DNA of 7,217 nucleotides, taken from NCBI GenBank assembly GCA_030430345.1, contig JAUIFT010000121.1, positions 1 to 7,217 on the forward strand, written 5' to 3'. Positions within the stretch are counted from its first letter, which is position 1. Every line of letters begins with the position of its first letter. The notes beneath the pieces are model-generated. The model saw only the letters and a program-made list of their open reading frames with translations, searched no databases and was not told the origin of the DNA. Below, in pieces: positions 1-5,611 of this stretch. The translations under genes were made by a program, and so were the position numbers. The DNA comes from Calditrichia bacterium. GTDB lineage: Bacteria; Calditrichota; Calditrichia; RBG-13-44-9; J042.

Positions 1-58
1 GGGCAGCAGTTAACAGAACCAGCATTCTTGGCGATGTTACCGGGTCAATTATTTTCAA
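1..58 (-). CDS. Possible start of a membrane protein gene (partial, runs off left edge)
   Basis: This frame runs leftward off the window from just after the stop codon of the O-antigen-ligase-like gene and in the same frame. It reads LKIIDPVTSPRMLVLLTAA. A TTG at 58-56 or the ATG at 25-23 could start it; neither has a strong ribosome binding site. The DPV..PR...L pattern followed by hydrophobic residues resembles residues 48-58 of the neighbouring ligase (EPVLMPRFFLL). This suggests, without proving it, a second member of the same family in tandem. An ATG overlapping the upstream stop (71-69) reaches a stop after eight codons, so it is not the start. Too little sequence is present to name a product. 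Confidence 0.3.
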   Translation of the reverse strand, partial: MKIIDPVTSPRMLVLLTAA

Positions 59-67
59 TTGGGGGGA

Positions 68-2017
68 TCATTCCGGAATTTCCCCGGATTGAATTTTTTC
101 CTGAAGCAGTTCATAATATTGCCTGACACGAGGATTACTGCTGTTGATATCCGCTTTCTGGATAATTTCGTAAGCTTTTTGCCATTGTTTCGATCTTATA
201 AAAACACCGGTAAGATTGATCAGGGTGTGCTCCATGCGGGGAGAAAATTCTAAAATTCTTTCATATATAGCAATTGCCTGATCAATATTTCCGGAACGTT
301 CATGGGTCGTTGCCAGATTGTTCAGAAGAATAATATGGTTTGGATGAACCTGCTCGCCAGCGAGAAATTCTACACTCGCTTTAGTGATTGCATCCCGTTC
401 TGTCTGAATTTGTTTTGTCCAGACTAATCCGCGCCGTAAAGCCAGCGGGGTTGCCATGGGGTCCATGTTGTAGATTGCTGTTTCTGCTTTATTTAAGAGA
501 CTGATTGACTGTTTCCAGTTTTGTTGCTTCTCGGCTCTTAATGCCTCCTTTGTGAGGAATTCCGATTGCACACGGGAAAATCCTGCCCAGGTCGAAAATA
601 GTAAACCTCCGATAAGCCCGGCAATGAAAACGCGTTCCCATATGCTATCAGCCGCTTTTTTTATCGGTGAAATTCTATGATTGAATGCCAGTAAAACGCC
701 GATGGAAAGTCCGAAGAAAGACATGTGAACGATGCGTTCTTTGGGGAAAGAGAATGTGGCAATAATTATATAAGCGATAATTCCCGCGGATATGAAATAT
801 GCAGCGAGCCGGGAATTACTATCGGGAGAGAAACGAATCGCTTTATATCCATAAAATAGTGTTATTGCAAAAATTAGTAGATAAAGTAAACCACCGGCAA
901 TACCTGTTTCAGCAAAGGTCCAAAGAAAATCGTTATGTGGCCGGATATAATTTATTTTCCCACTGCCGGACCGGAGGCCGTCTGTACCGTACTGGTTCAA
1001 GGCTATTTTCCAGTTGCCGGGACCAACACCGGTAATGGGATTATCCAGGGTCATCGCTGCACTTTTCTGCCACATAATCAGTCGTTCGCTGATAGAGGAT
1101 GTTTCCCCCTGCCCACCGGTAATCGCCTGATTCAAATGAAAGTTCTGGGATGTGCGAAAATTGTGGATAAAAATAGTTGCGAAAATTGGTAATATTGTGA
1201 CCCCAACGATTAAGATCGCTCGCCGGGAAATTATCTTGCTCACATCTTCGGAGAGCTGCATGTGCGGAAGAAAGCGGGGGAGTAGTATAATGCTGAGAAA
1301 AATGACAGATCCGGCCAGCCAGGAAGCGCGGGAATGGATGATGCCAATGATAAGAACCGCAAATATGTAGCTGAGGATAGAAAACAGTCGCCATTGCCCG
1401 CTAAGCACAAATAATCCATAAAGAATAAATGGCAGCATAAGGATCAGCGCGCTGGCCAGTAAATTCTTATTTGCCAACGTCGCATAAATAATGAAGTTGC
1501 CGGGAATTTCTGTAAATGCCACGCCATAAAATTGGCAAAGACCGATAAAGCAGAGTAGAAATGAAACTATCGTTATTGCTGCCGAGAGCGCTTCAAGCAG
1601 CCGGTTATTCGCCAGTATTAATAAACTGCTGAATAATATCAGCGCAATCAACAAAACAATCTTTAATATTTCAACAATGCCTTCAGAGAAATTAACCGCA
1701 AAACATAGGCTGATGATATTTACGCCAAGAAATGCTAACAGAACAAAAAAAAACGGCTGTTTTAAAAGGGGGGAAAGCGGTTGGCGTAAATTGTTTCTCT
1801 TCGGAGAAAAAATAAAAAGCAAAAAGATCGTAAGTGAGAGGGATAGCAGAAAAAAACGCGGCATAAGCACTGGTTCTACCGTTTGCGAAGAGAAGAGAAA
1901 CGGCAGTATAATAAAAATAGCTGCTCCAAAAACAATTTCAGGAAAAGTGAATGGCTGGTTATCCGTTTGAGATGCCTTTTTGCGGGTTTTACCCGATTTT
2001 TTCGATCGTTTTTTCAT
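68..2017 (-). CDS. O-antigen ligase/polymerase (Wzy_C) family membrane protein with C-terminal TPR region
   Basis: This encodes a 649-residue integral membrane protein. The N-terminus is a Lys/Arg-rich cytoplasmic tail (residues 1-15), followed by about ten to twelve hydrophobic segments between residues 27 and 480. The family pattern is visible: ATLANKNLLA at 179-188, HSRASWLA at 228-235, a periplasmic-type loop at about 285-360 with ERLIMWQKSA at 311-320 and NPITGVGPGNW at 326-336, then RPHNDFLWTFAETGIAGG at 359-376. H361 and the following Gly-rich helix are the usual Wzy_C signature. Residues 484-629 look like TPR helices; the clearest repeat is 561-594 (NNLATTHERSGNIDQAIAIYERIL), tentatively placed outside the membrane. 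Family members join or polymerise undecaprenyl-linked glycans, or transfer them to proteins such as pilins; the substrate here cannot be told. The ATG at 2017 was chosen over an upstream in-frame TTG (2062) because AGGG lies six bases before it. Confidence 0.85.
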   Translation of the reverse strand: MKKRSKKSGKTRKKASQTDNQPFTFPEIVFGAAIFIILPFLFSSQTVEPVLMPRFFLLSLSLTIFLLFIFSPKRNNLRQPLSPLLKQPFFFVLLAFLGVNIISLCFAVNFSEGIVEILKIVLLIALILFSSLLILANNRLLEALSAAITIVSFLLCFIGLCQFYGVAFTEIPGNFIIYATLANKNLLASALILMLPFILYGLFVLSGQWRLFSILSYIFAVLIIGIIHSRASWLAGSVIFLSIILLPRFLPHMQLSEDVSKIISRRAILIVGVTILPIFATIFIHNFRTSQNFHLNQAITGGQGETSSISERLIMWQKSAAMTLDNPITGVGPGNWKIALNQYGTDGLRSGSGKINYIRPHNDFLWTFAETGIAGGLLYLLIFAITLFYGYKAIRFSPDSNSRLAAYFISAGIIAYIIIATFSFPKERIVHMSFFGLSIGVLLAFNHRISPIKKAADSIWERVFIAGLIGGLLFSTWAGFSRVQSEFLTKEALRAEKQQNWKQSISLLNKAETAIYNMDPMATPLALRRGLVWTKQIQTERDAITKASVEFLAGEQVHPNHIILLNNLATTHERSGNIDQAIAIYERILEFSPRMEHTLINLTGVFIRSKQWQKAYEIIQKADINSSNPRVRQYYELLQEKIQSGEIPE

Positions 2018-2052
2018 ACAGATCCCTGATACTTCCGTAGTGTTGATTTGGA

Positions 2053-2067
2053 GAATATACAATATTC
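2053..2067. promoter_or_regulatory. Short perfect inverted repeat upstream of the ligase gene
   Basis: GAATAT and ATATTC flank a 3-base spacer (ACA), forming a perfect 6-bp dyad 36 bases upstream of the ATG chosen for the minus-strand ligase gene. The surrounding sequence is very AT-rich, and no convincing -35/-10 pair with good spacing was found for that gene. The dyad could be an operator or overlap the promoter, but a 6-bp AT-rich palindrome can arise by chance in such sequence. Confidence 0.2.
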
Positions 2068-2143
2068 GTTTTTATTAAAAAATAAAACCTCAAAAACCCC
2101 GGAAAAAACAGTAGATAAGCGGAAATCTTTTTAATTTTTATTC

Positions 2144-2172
2144 TTGCATTTAGAACAGGCACCCTTTAAATT
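2144..2172 (+). promoter_or_regulatory. Sigma70-type promoter of tRNA-Val
   Basis: TTGCAT (2144-2149) and TAAATT (2167-2172) are separated by exactly 17 bases. Transcription would start near 2179, about a dozen bases before the mature tRNA 5' end at 2192, leaving a short leader for RNase P to remove. Element quality, spacing and distance to the tRNA agree, so this is the best supported promoter in the window. It is inferred from sequence only. Confidence 0.6.
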
Positions 2173-2191
2173 TTTCGCTCACTACCGTGAA

Positions 2192-2265
2192 GGGGCGGTA
2201 GCTCAGTTGGTTAGAGCGCTACGTTGACATCGTAGAGGTCGTCAGTTCGACTCTGGCTCGCCCCA
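2192..2265 (+). tRNA. tRNA-Val (anticodon GAC)
   Basis: All four arms fold. The acceptor stem is GGGGCGG with TCGCCCC (seven pairs, the last G-U). The D stem is GCTC with GAGC. The anticodon stem is CTACG with CGTAG around the loop TTGACAT, giving anticodon GAC, which reads the valine codons GUC and GUU. The variable loop is AGGTC, and the T stem is GTCAG with CTGGC around TTCGACT. The discriminator base is A, as expected for valine tRNA. The bases after it are CTC, so the CCA end is not encoded and must be added by the CCA-adding enzyme. Total length is 74 bases. It stands alone, not in a tRNA cluster, with its own promoter and a hairpin behind it. Confidence 0.96.
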
Positions 2266-2270
2266 CTCTG

Positions 2271-2302
2271 CAAAGCCGCGAATTATTTTATTCGTGGCTT
2301 TG
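2271..2302 (+). terminator. Hairpin downstream of tRNA-Val, probable terminator
   Basis: The arms CAAAGCCGCGAAT (2271-2283) and ATTCGTGGCTTTG (2290-2302) make a 13-bp stem with one G-U pair around a TATTTT loop, starting five bases after the tRNA. Stem strength and position suit a terminator or a 3' processing barrier. The usual run of T residues after the stem is missing (TTCGATAA follows), so termination may be partial or factor-dependent. Confidence 0.6.
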
Positions 2303-2714
2303 TTCGATAAAGCAGTAAGCTACACTGTCGTTTTTCGACTTCCAATCCATTTATCTGGTAAACCGATCAATGGTAAAGCAGGTAGTGTTTTATAGCGGGA
2401 GTATTTGGATTTGAGGCTTACGAGGCGTATCTTGCAAGGTAGCTGGAGAAACATCGGGATTGCCCGGGTTAAAGCTGGAAGGCCTTTATCGCTTTAAATT
2501 ATGTTCTGAAAATTCGTGGGCTGGATTATGAATTTGAAGCAAGTTCCGATGTATTTTAATGACTCAGAAAAGCCGCGACGTTTTTAATGCTGTAAACAAA
2601 AACAACCGCCGGGCATTTACGGGAACGTTAGCAGGATTTCCGTCGTATCTTATTCGCGAATTAAAAATGTGTGTATTCAGATTTCGCGTATTTCAAGAAA
2701 GTAACGAGGGCGCA
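2303..2714. other. Gap between tRNA-Val and the infC operon with no intact gene
   Basis: About 410 bases without a convincing coding sequence. The most protein-like stretch lies in the plus-strand frame 2386-2559. It begins CFIAGVFGFEAYEAYLAR, then has in-frame stops at 2440-2442 and 2470-2472, then continues SWKAFIALNYVLKIRG to a TAA at 2557-2559. It has no good start and I do not recognise it; a decayed small gene is possible. A 70-codon open frame (2559-2771) has no ribosome binding site or recognisable motif and is probably chance. A 10-base match (AAAGCCGCGA) to the stem of the tRNA terminator occurs at 2569-2578. No copy of the tRNA 3' end is present, so there is no sign of an integrated element. 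Confidence 0.4.
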
Positions 2715-2729
2715 ATGAGTATCTTACCT

Positions 2730-2758
2730 TTAATTAAACAATTAACCGAGGATATAAA
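2730..2758 (+). promoter_or_regulatory. Candidate promoter of the infC-rpmI-rplT operon
   Basis: TATAAA (2753-2758) is a good -10 match. TTAATT lies exactly 17 bases upstream (2730-2735) and is a weak -35 match. Transcription would start near 2765, giving a leader of about 30 bases before the infC start. A promoter is needed here because the preceding gene is a tRNA with its own terminator hairpin. The region is AT-rich, so other promoters are possible. Confidence 0.35.
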
Positions 2759-2786
2759 CTTAAAGAAATAAGTTCATTAAGTTAAC

Positions 2787-2800
2787 AGGAGAAACACATC
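2787..2800 (+). promoter_or_regulatory. Ribosome binding site and ATC start codon of infC
   Basis: AGGAG (2787-2791) is followed after six bases by ATC (2798-2800), which opens the reading frame of IF3. An in-frame TAA at 2783-2785 precedes it. No ATG, GTG or TTG occurs in frame until the GTG at 2852, which lies inside the conserved N-terminal domain. This site therefore decides the start and makes it a non-canonical one. Confidence 0.75.
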
Positions 2801-3319
2801 AACAAAAATAGTAGATTTACCAGGATTAATGATCAAATTCGTGCATCGGAAGTGCGCGTAATTGCCGAAGATGGAGAACAGCTTGGCATATTACCGACAT
2901 CAAAAGCACTGCAGAGAGCAATCGATGTAGAATTGGATTTGGTCGAAGTGGCCCCAAATGCCACCCCACCGGTTTGCCGAATTATGGATTTCGGTAAATA
3001 TCAATACGAGAAAAGCAAGAAGGAAAAAGAGGGTAAAAAGAAGCAGCATCAGGTGACTGTGAAAGAGATCCGTATGCGCCCAAAAACGGATACACATGAT
3101 CTGGAAACAAAGCTGAAGCAAGCCCGAAAATTCCTGGAGCATCGCAACAAAGTAAAATTCACTGTCATCTTTCGCGGTCGTGAACTTGCGTATAAAGATA
3201 TGGGGCGGGATTTACTGGAAAGCGTCGTAGAAACCCTGGAAGAAATTAGCGAAATTGAAACGCCTATCAAGATGGAAGGCCGCCGGATGACAATGATGCT
3301 TGGGAGCAAAGTTACATAA
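2798..3319 (+). CDS. infC: Translation initiation factor IF3 (ATC start)
   Basis: IF3 binds the 30S subunit, keeps it from joining 50S early, and proofreads the initiator tRNA and start codon. From ATC the protein has 173 residues, normal for the family. The N-terminal domain (about 1-75) contains the conserved opening RINDQIRASEVRVI (9-22) and PPVCRIMDFGKY (57-68). A Lys-rich linker (about 71-86) leads to the C-terminal domain with VKEIRMRP (88-95), VIFRGREL (123-130) and GRRMTMML (161-168). Starting at the GTG at 2852 would remove 18 residues, including the conserved RIN..IR segment, so ATC at 2798 is preferred, supported by AGGAG six bases upstream. IF3 rejects non-ATG/GTG/TTG starts, so such a codon gives negative autocontrol in E. 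coli (AUU start); the same is inferred here. It is the first gene of the cluster; thrS is not upstream. Confidence 0.95.
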   Translation: MNKNSRFTRINDQIRASEVRVIAEDGEQLGILPTSKALQRAIDVELDLVEVAPNATPPVCRIMDFGKYQYEKSKKEKEGKKKQHQVTVKEIRMRPKTDTHDLETKLKQARKFLEHRNKVKFTVIFRGRELAYKDMGRDLLESVVETLEEISEIETPIKMEGRRMTMMLGSKVT

Positions 3320-3355
3320 TCATCGGCTAATTCCTTATAAAAATTGAACTTCATT

Positions 3356-3496
3356 CTCCTTTATCCAGCAGGTGTCACTAAAAAATTACAATCTTTTTAA
3401 AAGATCGTTGTTTTAAGGGCAAAAGCATGTTAAAATAGCAGCCTTTTGTAAACGTGCCTGAAATTTTCGGGTAATTTTCCCCGGCTGGATAAAGGG
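3356..3496 (+). ncRNA. Structured RNA element in the infC-rpmI gap, candidate L20-responsive operator
   Basis: CCTTTATCCAGC (3358-3369) is perfectly complementary to GCTGGATAAAGG (3484-3495), plus one G-U pair, closing a 114-base loop. Nested inside is AAAATTAC (3382-3389) with GTAATTTT (3471-3478), 8 bp. Within that lie a hairpin ATCTTTTTAAAAGAT (3391-3405) and a hairpin CCTGAAATTTTCGGG (3457-3471). CAAAAG (3420-3425) can pair with CTTTTG (3443-3448), and GCATGT (3425-3430) with ACGTGC (3452-3457). The last two interleave as in a pseudoknot, sharing one base at 3425. In E. coli, L20 represses rpmI-rplT by binding a pseudoknot-containing mRNA structure just upstream of rpmI; position and gene order match that. 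The rpmI ribosome binding site (about 3539-3543) lies outside the fold, so how it would act is not evident. The pairings are seen directly; the L20 role is inference. Confidence 0.6.
3408..3436 (+). promoter_or_regulatory. Possible internal promoter for rpmI-rplT
   Basis: TTGTTT (3408-3413) and TAAAAT (3431-3436) are 17 bases apart, an acceptable sigma70-type arrangement 115 bases before the rpmI start. It lies wholly inside the predicted RNA fold, so the match may be a by-product of AT-rich structured sequence. If real, transcripts from it would lack the left half of the fold and escape control exerted through it. Confidence 0.25.
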
Positions 3497-3550
3497 AAAG
3501 CTAAAAAGCACATTCGAATATTTGCCGTTTTAAATTGTGAGGATCTTTAA

Positions 3551-3748
3551 ATGTCGAAAATGAAATCAAATCGAGGTGCAAAAAAGCGGTTCAAACTGAC
3601 CGCCTCGGGGAAAATCAAGCACCGCAGAAATTACAAGAGTCACATTCTGACCAAGAAATCCCCCAAGCGGAAGCGTGATCTGAGAAAATATAAGTATGTT
3701 CATGAATCGGATGAATCACGTGTAAAGGCAATGCTGCTGGCGTCGTAA
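3551..3748 (+). CDS. rpmI: Large ribosomal subunit protein bL35
   Basis: A 65-residue, highly basic protein of the 50S subunit with the normal length and layout of bL35. It opens [20 protein letters not shown] with the conserved K/R-rich block, then GKIKHRR (20-26), the family hallmark [14 protein letters not shown] (29-42) and a C-terminal helix ending RVKAMLLAS. The ATG is preceded by GAGGA (3539-3543) with a seven-base spacer. It follows infC after a 231-base gap containing a candidate regulatory RNA and precedes rplT by 93 bases, so all three are probably co-transcribed. In the best-studied bacteria its translation is coupled to, and repressed together with, rplT by L20. Confidence 0.97.
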   Translation: MSKMKSNRGAKKRFKLTASGKIKHRRNYKSHILTKKSPKRKRDLRKYKYVHESDESRVKAMLLAS

Positions 3749-3752
3749 AAAT

Positions 3753-3801
3753 GCAATGGGGACCGACCATCCTATTTTGTAGTTTTGCAAACCCGTATTG
3801 C
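3753..3801 (+). promoter_or_regulatory. Possible RNA hairpin between rpmI and rplT
   Basis: GCAATGGG (3753-3760) can pair with CCC..ATTGC (3792-3794 and 3797-3801, with a 2-base GT bulge). A small inner stem, TTTG (3776-3779) with CAAA (3788-3791), stacks beneath the CCC. The fold ends about 30 bases before the rplT ribosome binding site and has no following T-run, so it is not an intrinsic terminator. It could affect mRNA stability or act in ribosomal protein feedback. The support is modest because short stems occur easily by chance. Confidence 0.25.
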
Positions 3802-3841
3802 CAGCTTGTTAAATTGATATCAAAATCTCCTGGAGGAAATA

Positions 3842-4189
3842 ATGCCAAGAGCAAAAAACAACGTTGCTGCGAAGCAACGACATAAAAAAATTTTAAAGCT
3901 TGCTAAAGGATACAGACTTAGCAAGAGCCGTCTGTATAGGACTGCGAAAGATCAGGTAGAAAAAAGCCTGCGCTATGCTTACCGGGATCGTCGTCAAAAG
4001 AAACGTCTATTCCGCCGCCTCTGGATTGTTCGTATTTCTGCAGCCTGTGAAATGAATGGTATTAAGTATTCCCGTTTTATTCATGGGTTAAAACAAAATG
4101 AGATCAATTTGGATCGTAAAGCGTTGGCGCATCTCGCGATGCACGAACCCGATGCATTTAAGTCCCTGGTCGAGCAGGTTGCCGGCTAA
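3842..4189 (+). CDS. rplT: Large ribosomal subunit protein bL20
   Basis: A 115-residue protein of normal bL20 length that binds 23S rRNA early and is needed for 50S assembly. Residues 1-60 are the long basic extension ([20 protein letters not shown], then [19 protein letters not shown]), which threads into rRNA. The globular part has the signature [20 protein letters not shown] at 53-72, followed by [12 protein letters not shown] and a C-terminal helical segment [16 protein letters not shown]. In many homologues the signature continues INAAAR, so ISAACE is a mild variation. A strong GGAGG (3832-3836) lies five bases before the ATG. In both E. coli and Bacillus, bL20 represses its own operon by binding mRNA structure; the fold before rpmI is the likely target here. 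An apparent terminator follows 26 bases after the stop. Confidence 0.97.
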   Translation: MPRAKNNVAAKQRHKKILKLAKGYRLSKSRLYRTAKDQVEKSLRYAYRDRRQKKRLFRRLWIVRISAACEMNGIKYSRFIHGLKQNEINLDRKALAHLAMHEPDAFKSLVEQVAG

Positions 4190-4215
4190 GGGCTTTCATA
4201 ACTTGTTTTGACCTT

Positions 4216-4253
4216 AAATAGGAATTGGATAACTATTCAATTCCTATTTTTGT
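4216..4253 (+). terminator. Intrinsic terminator or attenuator between rplT and pheS
   Basis: AAATAGGAATTG (4216-4227) and CAATTCCTATTT (4238-4249) form a perfect 12-bp stem with a 10-base loop, followed by TTGT to make a run of five T residues in six bases. The stem is AT-rich, so termination may be incomplete. It separates the IF3/L35/L20 unit from pheS. No Phe-rich leader peptide of the pheM type and no T-box-sized leader fits in the 103-base gap, so Phe-specific attenuation is not evident. Either readthrough or an unseen promoter near 4250-4280 must serve pheST. Confidence 0.7.
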
Positions 4254-4292
4254 ATAGAGTGGATTATACATTTTGTTAAACCTGGAAGTAAG

Positions 4293-5273
4293 ATGAAAAA
4301 CAAAATTGATGAAATTCGTGAATTGTTTGAAAATGATCTTGCCGCAGCAGATAATGCTGAGCAGGTAGAAGCATTGCGGATTAAATACCTTGGGCGCAAT
4401 GGCCTGGTAACCGGTTTAACCCGGGGGATTAAAGACATCGCCCCCGCGGATCGCCCGGCTTTCGGTAAGATGATCAATGTTCTGAATAAGGCTGTAAAAA
4501 CAGCTATTCAGGAAAAGCAGAACGGACAGGGAGGTGGCAAAAGTGCCGATAGTATCGATCTCACTTTGCCTGGTCGCAAGCCCCGCGTCGGCGGCCTGCA
4601 TCCGCTCAGCCAAATCCGGGAAGAAATTAAGCAAATTTTTGGACGAATGGGATTTGCCATTGTGGACGGGCCGGAAATCGAAACAGATTACCTCAACTTT
4701 GAAGCATTGAATATTCCCAAGCTGCATCCGGCGAGGGATATGCAGGATACTTTGTATATCTCTGAAGAACTGGTGTTGCGCACCCACACCTCACCGGTGC
4801 AGATTCGTACGATGCAAAACCGGAAGCCGCCGATCCGGGTTATCGCTCCGGGAAGAGTGTATCGGCGGGACACCCCGGATGCCAGTCATTCACCGTTCTT
4901 CCATCAGATTGAAGGCTTGTGTGTGGATGAAAACATTTCCCTCGGGGATCTAAAAGCTATTTTGGCCGCGTTTACCCGGGAAATGTTTGGTGAAGGCACC
5001 CGGATTCGCTTTCGCCCCAGTTATTTCCCGTTCACCGAACCCAGTGCGGAAATGGATATGTGGTGGGAATCCTCCAAAGGCGGCCGCTGGCTGGAGCTTT
5101 GCGGCTGCGGAATGGTACACCCAAAGGTGCTGGAAAATGTTGGTATCGATCCGGATAAATATTCCGGCTGGGCCTTTGGCGCCGGCATCGATCGTATCGC
5201 TATGTTAAAGTTTGGTATTGATGACCTGAGATTGTTCTTCGAGAATGACATAAGATTTTTGGAGCAGTTCTGA
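4293..5273 (+). CDS. pheS: Phenylalanyl-tRNA synthetase alpha subunit
   Basis: The catalytic subunit of the alpha2beta2 class IIc synthetase that charges tRNA-Phe, 326 residues (the E. coli protein is about 327). Residues 1-85 form the N-terminal coiled-coil arm that contacts tRNA, and the catalytic domain follows. Visible motifs are [10 protein letters not shown] (103-112), HPARDMQDT (145-153), RTHTSPVQ (163-170), GRVYRRD (187-193), motif 2 FFHQIEG (202-208), [14 protein letters not shown] (240-253) and motif 3 [14 protein letters not shown] (292-305). A294 falls at the position of the E. coli amino-acid-pocket alanine. Motif 3 has D where many PheS have E (GxGxER), a conservative change. 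GGAAG (4284-4288) precedes the ATG. The stop overlaps the pheT start by one base (TGATG), indicating translational coupling. The gene appears complete and functional. Confidence 0.97.
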   Translation: MKNKIDEIRELFENDLAAADNAEQVEALRIKYLGRNGLVTGLTRGIKDIAPADRPAFGKMINVLNKAVKTAIQEKQNGQGGGKSADSIDLTLPGRKPRVGGLHPLSQIREEIKQIFGRMGFAIVDGPEIETDYLNFEALNIPKLHPARDMQDTLYISEELVLRTHTSPVQIRTMQNRKPPIRVIAPGRVYRRDTPDASHSPFFHQIEGLCVDENISLGDLKAILAAFTREMFGEGTRIRFRPSYFPFTEPSAEMDMWWESSKGGRWLELCGCGMVHPKVLENVGIDPDKYSGWAFGAGIDRIAMLKFGIDDLRLFFENDIRFLEQF

Positions 5274-5611
5274 TGAAAGTATCCTATAACTGGTTAAAAG
5301 AATTTGTTGACATTGAGCTCGGCCCGGATGAGTTGGCTGATCGTTTAAGCATGGCTGGCTTCGAGGTTGAAGAAGTAGTCATGAAAGGCGTAGACTACCC
5401 CGGTGTTGTGACTGGGAAGGTGGTTGAAAGAAGCAAACACCCTAATGCCGATCGCTTATCCGTTTGTACAGTGGACATCGGTGCGGAAGAAACATTAAAT
5501 ATTATTTGTGGCGCACCGAATGTTGATACCGGACAGATTGTGCCGGTCGCGACAGTTGGCACGGAGTTGCCCGGTGGATTTAAAATTCTCTCAGGGGATG
5601 ATTTGTTCTGA
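5273..5611 (+). CDS. pheT: Phenylalanyl-tRNA synthetase beta subunit, N-terminal fragment (frameshifted)
   Basis: The first 112 codons of pheT. GGAG (5261-5264) inside the end of pheS precedes the ATG, which overlaps the pheS stop by one base. The opening [15 protein letters not shown] is typical of PheT. From about residue 39 the OB-fold tRNA-binding (EMAP-like) domain begins, with [10 protein letters not shown] (56-65) and IICGAPNV (77-84). After GGFKI (101-105) the frame changes to LSGDDLF and stops at 5609-5611. The expected continuation, roughly KxxKxRGxxS then [10 protein letters not shown], resumes in the +1 frame at 5595. Compared with the E. coli and Bacillus proteins as I recall them, about 26 nucleotides are missing between 5587 and 5595. 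On its own this fragment ends inside a beta-barrel domain and would not fold properly. A true mutation or an assembly error are both possible. Confidence 0.85.
   Translation: MKVSYNWLKEFVDIELGPDELADRLSMAGFEVEEVVMKGVDYPGVVTGKVVERSKHPNADRLSVCTVDIGAEETLNIICGAPNVDTGQIVPVATVGTELPGGFKILSGDDLF

Noticed and set aside
1041..1394. Open frames on either strand inside 68-2017, including the 117-codon minus-strand frame
   Set aside because: They are alternative-frame shadows of the ligase coding sequence, with no domain pattern or start signals.
2310..2440. Decayed GIY-YIG endonuclease gene, which often follows tRNA genes in some phyla
   Set aside because: Individual fragments only vaguely resemble the family. 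No GIY or YIG motif could be read in any frame.
2559..2771. 70-codon plus-strand open frame before infC, including a possible 18-residue leader peptide starting at ATG 2715
   Set aside because: The long form has no ribosome binding site or recognisable motif. The short form has a GAGGG upstream, but it overlaps the likely promoter (2730-2758) and has no repeated regulatory codons.
2192..2800. tRNA-Val as an integration site for a mobile element
   Set aside because: No second copy of the tRNA 3' end, no integrase and no foreign gene content were found downstream; core genes follow directly.
3814..3823. Palindrome TTGATATCAA before rplT
   Set aside because: It has no loop, so it cannot form a useful RNA hairpin, and a DNA operator inside an operon just before a ribosome binding site is unlikely.
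4190..4292. pheM-like leader peptide attenuator or T-box controlling pheST
   Set aside because: There is no short open frame rich in Phe codons, and the gap is too short for a T-box leader. Only a plain terminator-like stem is present.
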